This document shows positions 59,004-64,000 of a DNA stretch of 64,000 bases, piece by piece. The stretch spans positions 62,001 to 126,000 of the forward strand of contig NZ_JABBFW010000014.1 of NCBI RefSeq assembly GCF_012927045.1, written 5' to 3'. Each line of letters opens with the position of its first letter. Within the stretch, counting starts at the first letter, position 1. The translations under genes were made by a program, and so were the position numbers. Below the pieces are notes generated by a model, which was given only the letters and a program-made list of their open reading frames with translations, was not told where the DNA came from and searched no databases. This DNA comes from Azohydromonas caseinilytica. GTDB taxonomy: Bacteria > Pseudomonadota > Gammaproteobacteria > Burkholderiales > Burkholderiaceae_C.

Positions 59004-59393
59004 CGGTCGTTTCTCTTCCTCAAGTCAGTGCTTGTGCGCCGAGCGCGATGCCTTCGCGCATACGGCATGAAAAGCCAGTTGTGAAAAAGTCCCGGCTTTC
59101 AAGCAGGCGATCCGTGGCAGGATTTCGCCATCTACATGCTTCATAGCGGATCAACCTCCCTGCCAGAACTTCGTGGGGTGCAGAGGGCCACGGTGCCTGT
59201 TGGCCTTTTGCATCGGTGTTCCCTGCTTCTTCGGTTGCCTGAATAAGTACTTTATTCAGGCTCCTGTTGCGAAACGTTAGAAACGTTACGACAAATGATA
59301 GCCTCGAAGCATGTCTTTGGAGCACAGGGCGGTTCGCGGTAAGCGGATTTCTCGTGAATGTGTGAAGCCGGGGCTGATTGCATAGCGGAGTTG
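59004..59393. promoter_or_regulatory. CBASS upstream region with hairpin and direct repeats
   Basis: 390 bases. A perfect 10-base inverted repeat GCCTGAATAA (59237-59246) and TTATTCAGGC (59252-59261) with a 5-base loop lies 234 bases before cdnC. Right after it are two copies of GAAACGTTA (59271-59279 and 59281-59289 region). No gene seen. These could be an operator or a trace of a recombination site. Confidence 0.45.
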
Positions 59394-60030
59394 ATGGACT
59401 CTGCCGCGGTAGCGGCGCTGTGCACCTGGCACAAGGGGCTGTCGGCGCGCGAAGCGGTCGAGTAGTACCTGCCTCAAACACTGGTTGATGGCGCATCGGC
59501 GCGCGGCGTGCTCGGCAGCATCCGGCGCCAGCTGCAGCGTTTGGCGCGCTCGCGCTCGCGCCAGCGGCCGGACCTGGCCGAAACCTTCGCCGTGGAGCGC
59601 CGTTGCGCACGTTGCCTCCGCCGCAGCCCCTCATCGGCGACCGCGTCGAGCACTGGCTGCCCACGCGCATCGCCGCCGCGCTGCAGTCGGAGGGCATCGA
59701 GACGCTGGCGGCACAGACGCTGCGCGTGCCGCGGCTGCCGGCGCTGGTGGACGGCCGTGCCCGGGCTGGGCGCCACTGGCGTACGCCAAGTGGAGGCCTT
59801 CTTCGCCGCGCACCCCGGGCTCTCCGAGCGCGCCCGCACGCTGGTGGCGGTGCCGCCCACGGACGTGCAGCCGTGGGAACGCATCGCGTTGCCGCAGGAG
59901 CTCGACGGCTCGCAGGGGCGCTTCCGCGCCCCGCGGGAGAGCTGTGTGCTCGACGCCCGCGACGACTACGCCGCGGTGCAGGCCTGGCTGCAGCGCCACG
60001 AGTCCGAGGTCACGCGCCGGGCTCACCGCC
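59394..60030 (+). pseudogene. Decayed phage-type integrase with DUF3701-like N-terminal domain
   Basis: Plus strand pieces: MDSAAVAALCTWHKGLSAREAVE, stop, YLPQTLVDGASARGVLGSIRRQLQRL; then in a second frame LIGDRVEHWLPTRIAAALQSEGIETLA; then back: WWTAVPGLGATGVRQVEAFFAAHPGL, PPTDVQPWERIALPQELDGSQG, FRAPRESCVLDARDDYAAVQAWLQRHESEVT. The GLGATGxRxxEAFFAAHP and FRAPRESCxLDA motifs belong to site-specific recombinases with an N-terminal DUF3701 domain. The catalytic tyrosine half is gone: sequence changes to MFS at about 60020. Confidence 0.75.
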
Positions 60031-60612
60031 GCGCTGCTGGCCTTCACGTTTGCCGCTGTCTGGTTCGTGAGCACCGCCATGGCGGCGCACCTGCCGCGGA
60101 TACTGCAGGCCGTCGGCGCCAGCCTCGCGGTGGCGGTCGGCGTGGGCGCCCTGGTGGGGCCGGCCCAGGTGGCCGGACGGATCTTCGAGTTCAGCGTGCT
60201 GCGCAAGGTGCACCCGCTGCTGTCGGCCCGGCTGGCCGCCCTGGCGCATCCGCTGGGGGCTGCCATCTTGCTGACGGCCGGCGCGTCGATGGCGCCGGTG
60301 TTCGCGCTGCTGCACGGCGCGGGCAACGGCATCCTGACCATCGCCATGGGAACGCTGCCGCTGGTGCTGTTCGGCTCCCGCGGCTATGGCGCGCGCCAGG
60401 GCTGGATCATGATGCCCGCGCGCTGCGTGCAGGCGCTCGCGCCCTTGCTGTTCGGGCTGGCGCTGGACGGCTGGGGTGCCGCGTCGCTGTGGCTGTCGGC
60501 CGCGCTGGGGCTGTGCGCCTTCGGCGCCTTGATGTTGCTGCGTGCGCCGGCTTCGCCTTCCCCGGCCCTGGCCCCCGCCCGCCCCGACACTGCCCGGGGC
60601 TGCGGGCGCTGA
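60031..60612 (+). pseudogene. C-terminal half of an MFS transporter
   Basis: Frame LTAALLAFTFAAVWFVSTAMAAHLPRILQAVG to FGALMLLRAPASPSPALAPARP, with about six transmembrane helices of the major facilitator superfamily. The N-terminal six helices are missing, replaced by the integrase relic. MFS genes often lie in betaproteobacterial ars operons. An ATG at 60079 is present, but a functional half transporter is unlikely. Confidence 0.65.
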
Positions 60613-60644
60613 ACGCCGCAGTCCTTCACCGCAAGAACATCACC

Positions 60645-61980
60645 ATGTCCCTGAACGATCCCCTGGCGCTGCTCGAAGCTGCGCCGCGCTTTCTCTTCTT
60701 CACCGGCAAGGGGGGCGTGGGCAAGACCTCGCTGGCCTGTGCCTGCGCGCTGGCCCTGGTGGACGCGCGACGGCGGGTGCTGCTCGTGAGCACCGACCCG
60801 GCCTCCAACTTCGACGAGATGCTCGCCACGCCACTGGGGCGCGTGCCGACAGACGTGGCCGGCGCGCCGGGGCTGCAGGCCCTCAACATCGACCCGGAAG
60901 CCGCGGCCGAGGCCTACCGGCTGCGCGTGATCGCGCAGATGGCCCTCGAGAGCACCGAGGTACAGCGCGGCAAGGTGCGCGAGCAGCTTTCCGGCGCCTG
61001 CACCACCGAGATCGCAGCCTTCGACGAGTTCGTGGGGCTGCTCGCGGGCGACGCCGAGGGCTTCGACCACGTCATCTTCGATACCGCCCCTACCGGCCAC
61101 ACGCTGCGGCTGCTGAGCCTGCCCAAGGCCTGGACCGGTTTCCTGGAGGGCAACGACCGCGGCGCCTCGTGCCTGGGGCCGCACTCGGGGCTGAAGATGC
61201 AGGAGATGCGGTTTCGCGAGGCGATGACGGCGCTCGGGGATGCACGGCGCACGCGCGTCGTGCTGGTGACCCGGCCTGACGCGCCGGCGCTGAAGGAGGC
61301 CGCGCGAACCCGTACGGAACTGGTGGAGCTGGGACTCGCGAACCAGTGGCTCGTCGTCAACGGTGTCTTCACGGAAGCACCGGGCGACGATGCGGTGGCC
61401 GCGGCGCTGTGGTCCCAGCAGCAGGCGGCACTCGCTGCCCTGCCCGAAGCCCTGCAGGGACTGCGGCAAAGCCTCGTGCCGCTGCGGGGCTTCGACATGG
61501 TTGGCCTGGCGGCCCTGCGCGCGCTGCTGGCTGGCGGCACCGAGCCGCCCACGGTGCGCAGCGGTGAGCCGGACTCCGTGGGATGCCACGGGCGCCTACC
61601 ACCGGCAGATGCTGCGCGACTTCAAGGGCGCGGCCAGCACGCGCGTGGTCACGCCGCTGATGCGGCTGCAGGACCCCGACTACACCCGCATCGTGCTGGT
61701 CACGCTGCCGGAGACCACGCCGGTGTCCGAAGCGGCTGCGCTGCAGGAGGACCTGAAGCGCGCGCGCATCGAGCCCTTCGCCTGGGTCGTCAACCGCAGC
61801 CTGGCGACCTCGGGGACCACTTCGCCCGTGCTGGCCGCCCGGATAGCCGGCGAGATGCAGCAAGTGCGCCGGGTCGCAAGCTCGCTGGCCCAGCGGACAT
61901 TCGTCGTGCCCTGGCGCCAGGAGCCGCCGGTCGGCATCCAGGCGCTCGGGCAACTCGACGAGAAACCGGCCAGCGCGTAG
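60645..61980 (+). pseudogene. arsA: arsA (arsenite-efflux ATPase) with internal deletion and frameshift
   Basis: From the ATG at 60645: FFTGKGGVGKTSLACA (first P-loop), LLVSTDPASNFDEML, FDHVIFDTAPTGHTLRLLSLP, then FRFREAM... to LLAGGTEPPTV: the A1 half. Near 61575-61583 the sequence jumps, in another frame, to WDATGAYHRQMLRDFKGAASTRVVTPLMRLQDPDYTRIVLVTLPETTPVSEAAALQEDL and PPVGIQALGQLDEKPASA, the last third of the A2 half. The second P-loop and its IFDTAPTGH box are lost. Normal ArsA is about 580 residues. In the A1 frame a stop is met only at 62111. Confidence 0.85.
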
Positions 61981-62099
61981 TCGTGGTCGATTTCCAAGGC
62001 AGGACGGCCGGCACGGGGCTGTTGCTGCGCACCGCCTGTCGTCGGCACGCCCCGTGGTCGCGGCAACCGAAGGGACTTCGGGTTCTCATTTCAAAAACA

Positions 62100-62117
62100 A
62101 TTCCAGTATGATGGAAT
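62100..62117 (+). promoter_or_regulatory. Probable ArsR operator
   Basis: ATTCCA-GTATGA-TGGAAT, a perfect inverted repeat of six-base arms directly before the arsR start codon. An ArsR-type repressor would bind it and block the arsR-arsI-arsC operon. Confidence 0.6.
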
Positions 62118-62118
62118 C

Positions 62119-62445
62119 ATGGAAGAGAAAGACGTCGTCCGCTCCCTTGCCGCGCTGGCCCAGTCGGCACGGCTGCAGATATTCCGCAGCCTGGTGGTCG
62201 CGGGCCATGCGGGCATGACGCCCGGTGCGATGGCCGAGGCGCTGCAGCTGCCGGCATCCACGCTGTCGTTCCACCTCAAGGAGCTCACCAACGCCGGTCT
62301 GGTGAGCCAGGAGCGCGAGGGCCGCAACCTGATCTACCGCGCCGCGTTCGGGCACATGAACGCGCTGCTGGCCTACCTCACCGAGAACTGCTGCCAGGGT
62401 GCCCAGGAGTGCGTGCCGGCGGCGCAAGGCTGTTCCAACTGCTGA
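62119..62445 (+). CDS. arsR: ArsR arsenic-responsive repressor
   Basis: 108 residues. ArsR/SmtB winged helix: VRSLAALAQSARLQIFRSLVVAGHAGMTPGAMAEALQLPASTLSFHLKELTNAGLVSQEREGRN (read in parts). The arsenite site is of the C-terminal type: ENCCQGAQECVPAAQGCSNC, with a Cys pair and further Cys, as in AfArsR. Trivalent arsenic releases it from the operator and turns on arsI and arsC downstream. Confidence 0.93.
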   Translation: MEEKDVVRSLAALAQSARLQIFRSLVVAGHAGMTPGAMAEALQLPASTLSFHLKELTNAGLVSQEREGRNLIYRAAFGHMNALLAYLTENCCQGAQECVPAAQGCSNC

Positions 62446-62474
62446 TTTCCAAGACCCACCGGGAGAGCTGCTCA

Positions 62475-62984
62475 ATGAAGCGTTTTCACGTCCACCTGCA
62501 CGTCGATGACCTGGCCAGGAGCATCGCCTTCTATTCCAGGCTCTTCGCCGCCGAGCCCGCGCGTGTCGAGAGCGACTACGCCAAGTGGATGCTCGACGAC
62601 CCGGCCGTGAACTTCGCCATCTCCACGCGCGGCCAGGCCGGCGCCATCGATCACCTGGGCTTCCAGACGGACGATCCGGAGGAACTGGCCGCCATGAAAG
62701 CCCGTGCCGAGGCCGCCGACATGGCGCTGCTCGACGAGGGGGCGACCACCTGCTGTTACGCGCGCAGCGAGAAGCACTGGATCACGGACCCGCAGGGGAT
62801 CGCCTGGGAGCACTTCCACACCCTGGGCAGCATCCCCGTGTTCCGCGAGGGGGAAGGCGCCGACACCGGGGCCTGCTGCACGCCGGCAACGCCCGCTGCC
62901 GAGCCCGCGCCGGCCGCCAGTTGCGCGCCGCGCGGCAAGCCAATCGGCATCCCGGTGAAGTCCTCCACCAGCTCCTGCTGCTGA
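62475..62984 (+). CDS. arsI: ArsI/CadI-family metalloenzyme, C-As lyase
   Basis: 169 residues of the glyoxalase/dioxygenase (VOC) fold: FHVHLHVDDLARSIAFYSRLFAAEPARVE, IDHLGFQTDD (His60), and WEHF (Glu112) as metal ligands, with the vicinal Cys93-Cys94 pair in TTCCYARSEKHWITDPQG needed for binding organic As(III). It splits the carbon-arsenic bond of methylarsenite. The tail GACCTPATPAAE to SSTSSCC is Cys-rich, as in many ArsI. It is 30 bases after arsR. Confidence 0.9.
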   Translation: MKRFHVHLHVDDLARSIAFYSRLFAAEPARVESDYAKWMLDDPAVNFAISTRGQAGAIDHLGFQTDDPEELAAMKARAEAADMALLDEGATTCCYARSEKHWITDPQGIAWEHFHTLGSIPVFREGEGADTGACCTPATPAAEPAPAASCAPRGKPIGIPVKSSTSSCC

Positions 62985-62994
62985 GAGGCCGGCC

Positions 62995-63498
62995 ATGGAC
63001 ACCAAGGTGTACAACGCGCTGTTCATCTGCACGGGCAACTCCGCACGCTCGATCATGGCCGAGGGGCTGCTCAACCACTTCGGGCGCGGGCGCTTTCGCG
63101 CCTATTCCGCAGGCAGTCATCCCGCCGGTGCCGTGAACCCGCTGGCCTTGGCGCTGCTGCACAAGTGGCACATCCCGACCGACGGCTTTCGCAGCAAGTC
63201 CTGGAACGAGTTTGCTGCGGCCGGTGCGCCCGAAATGGACTTCGTCTTCACGGTCTGCGACAAGGCCGCCGGCGAGGTCTGTCCCCTGTGGCCGGGCCAG
63301 CCCATGACAGCGCACTGGGGCGTGGCCGACCCGGCCACGGTCGAGGGTCCTGATGAGGTCCGTGCCCGCGCCTTCCTGGATGCCGCCACGGTGCTCAAGC
63401 GCCGTATCGAGCTGATGCTCGCGCTGCCCTTGCAGTCGCTGGCCCGCATGTCGCTGCAGCGCGAGATCGAGCGCATCGGCAAGTCCGGCGCTGCCTGA
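62995..63498 (+). CDS. arsC: ArsC arsenate reductase, low-molecular-weight phosphatase type
   Basis: 167 residues. P-loop FICTGNSARSIMAEGLL near the N-terminus, then AYSAGSHPAGAVNPLALALL and the FVFTVCDKAAGEVCPLWPGQPMTAHWG segment holding the second and third redox Cys. It reduces arsenate to arsenite. Starts 10 bases after arsI. It differs from the next arsC, so it is not a simple duplicate. Confidence 0.93.
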   Translation: MDTKVYNALFICTGNSARSIMAEGLLNHFGRGRFRAYSAGSHPAGAVNPLALALLHKWHIPTDGFRSKSWNEFAAAGAPEMDFVFTVCDKAAGEVCPLWPGQPMTAHWGVADPATVEGPDEVRARAFLDAATVLKRRIELMLALPLQSLARMSLQREIERIGKSGAA

Positions 63499-63509
63499 GC
63501 CTCGCACTT

Positions 63510-63545
63510 CGGCCCCGCGCTGTTCGCTGCGGGGCCGGCTTTTTT
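63510..63545 (+). terminator. Rho-independent terminator after the first arsC
   Basis: Stem GGCCCCGC (63511-63518) and GCGGGGCC (63529-63536), with a loop of about 10 bases, then TTTTTT (63540-63545). It would end the arsR-arsI-arsC transcript or reduce read-through into the second arsC. Confidence 0.85.
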
Positions 63546-63575
63546 CCGACGCATTCCAAGCTGCCTGGTTCTTCG

Positions 63576-64000
63576 ATGACCACCCACGTACTGATCCTGT
63601 GCACCCACAACTCCGCACGCAGCGTGCTGAGCGAAGGGATGCTCAACCACCTGGCCGCCAAGCTCGGCCGTGACGTGCGCGCCCACAGCGCCGGCAGCGC
63701 CCCGAGCGGGCGCATCAACCCGTTTGCTCTTGAAGCGCTGCAGAACGCCGGCATCGACACCAGTGCCTACCGCAGCAAGAGCTGGGACGAGTTCTCGGCG
63801 GGCAGCGCGCCGGCGCTGTCCATCGTCATCACCGTGTGCGACAGCGCCGCGGCGGAGGCCTGCCCGGTGTTCTTCGGCGCCAACGGCCAGCCCGTGAAGG
63901 TGCACTGGGGCTACCCCGACCCGTCCAATGCCGAGGGCGGCGACGAGGGCAAGCGCCGCGCCTTCGAGCTCACGCGCCAAGCCATCGGCTACCGGATGCT
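63576..64000 (+). CDS. arsC: Second ArsC-type arsenate reductase (3' end beyond window)
   Basis: From the ATG at 63576: MTTHVLILCTHNSARSVLSEGMLNHL, RAHSAGSAPSGRINPFALEALQNAG, YRSKSWDEFS and IVITVCDSAAAEACPVFFGANGQPVKVHWGYPDP, read in parts. Same family as the first ArsC, but with CTHNSARS in the P-loop and an insert FFGANG. About 141 residues are visible. It lies 31 bases after the terminator, so it may have its own start of transcription. Confidence 0.93.
   Translation, partial: MTTHVLILCTHNSARSVLSEGMLNHLAAKLGRDVRAHSAGSAPSGRINPFALEALQNAGIDTSAYRSKSWDEFSAGSAPALSIVITVCDSAAAEACPVFFGANGQPVKVHWGYPDPSNAEGGDEGKRRAFELTRQAIGYRM

Noticed and set aside
59508-62111. An 867-residue fusion protein joining integrase and ArsA
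   Set aside because: It is one open frame by chance in GC-rich DNA; the MFS part is in a different frame, and ArsA has its own ATG at 60645.
1-64000. CRISPR arrays, tRNA or rRNA genes, replication origin
   Set aside because: I saw no regularly spaced repeats of CRISPR type (the 25-base units at 36916-37015 are IS21 ends), no cloverleaf I could support, and no iteron array or replication initiator gene.

Overview
This window looks like part of a large conjugative element, plasmid or ICE, from a GC-rich betaproteobacterium, probably a Burkholderiales / Comamonadaceae-type host. The backbone proteins match IncP (RP4) transfer and control proteins that I know by sequence. The accessory genes (ISAs1, IS21 and IS5 elements, an ars cluster, AlkB-type oxygenases) fit environmental betaproteobacteria. 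I see no replication initiator, no TraF peptidase and no ParA/IncC in the window, so those functions must lie outside it, and plasmid versus ICE cannot be decided here.

Layout. 1-6.1 kb, minus strand: traK-traL-traM-orf74-traI(/traH)-traG, a Tra1-like DNA-processing operon. traG runs off the left edge. 6.2-6.9 kb: an RP4-like oriT with a recognisable nic region, then divergent traJ. 6.9-9.5 kb: control module with a KfrB-like protein, KorB, KorA, a small membrane protein and TrbA, plus KorA and KorB operator sequences. 9.6-21.4 kb, plus strand: a complete mating-pair operon trbB to trbN, with one extra secreted protein gene between trbI and trbJ.

21.5-32.6 kb is cargo: selU (tRNA 2-selenouridine synthase); an overlapping minus-strand operon (zinc-ribbon protein, a 97-residue protein, a LuxR solo, an AlkB-like membrane oxygenase) facing a second, more canonical AlkB; two small membrane proteins with an OmpW/AlkL-type porin; then a methyltransferase, a large membrane zinc-ribbon protein, an SSB-like protein and an ACT-domain protein. 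32.8-47 kb holds defence-type genes and mobile debris: a 1267-residue nuclease-STAND NTPase, a dnaE2 relic split by an intact IS21 element, a HEPN protein, an IS5-family element, a type II restriction-modification pair and a PAPS-reductase-like pseudogene.

47.3-55.8 kb is a plasmid-maintenance segment: a large parB split cleanly by an ISAs1-family element, a DUF932 gene and a run of small plasmid genes with strong Shine-Dalgarno sites. 55.9-59.0 kb is a complete type III CBASS operon (CdnC, HORMA, TRIP13-like ATPase, NucC) with all key nuclease residues. 59.4-64 kb is a decayed integrase fused to half an MFS gene, then an arsenic cluster: arsA with an internal deletion, arsR, arsI and two arsC genes, the last cut by the window edge.

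Together the genes describe a self-transmissible element under KorA/KorB/TrbA-type control. It carries at least three anti-phage or anti-DNA candidates (STAND nuclease, R-M, CBASS), a probable HEPN gene, an alkane or acyl-chain oxidation island and arsenic detoxification. The best candidates for something undescribed are the LuxR-AlkB-AlkB-OmpW island and the nuclease-STAND protein.
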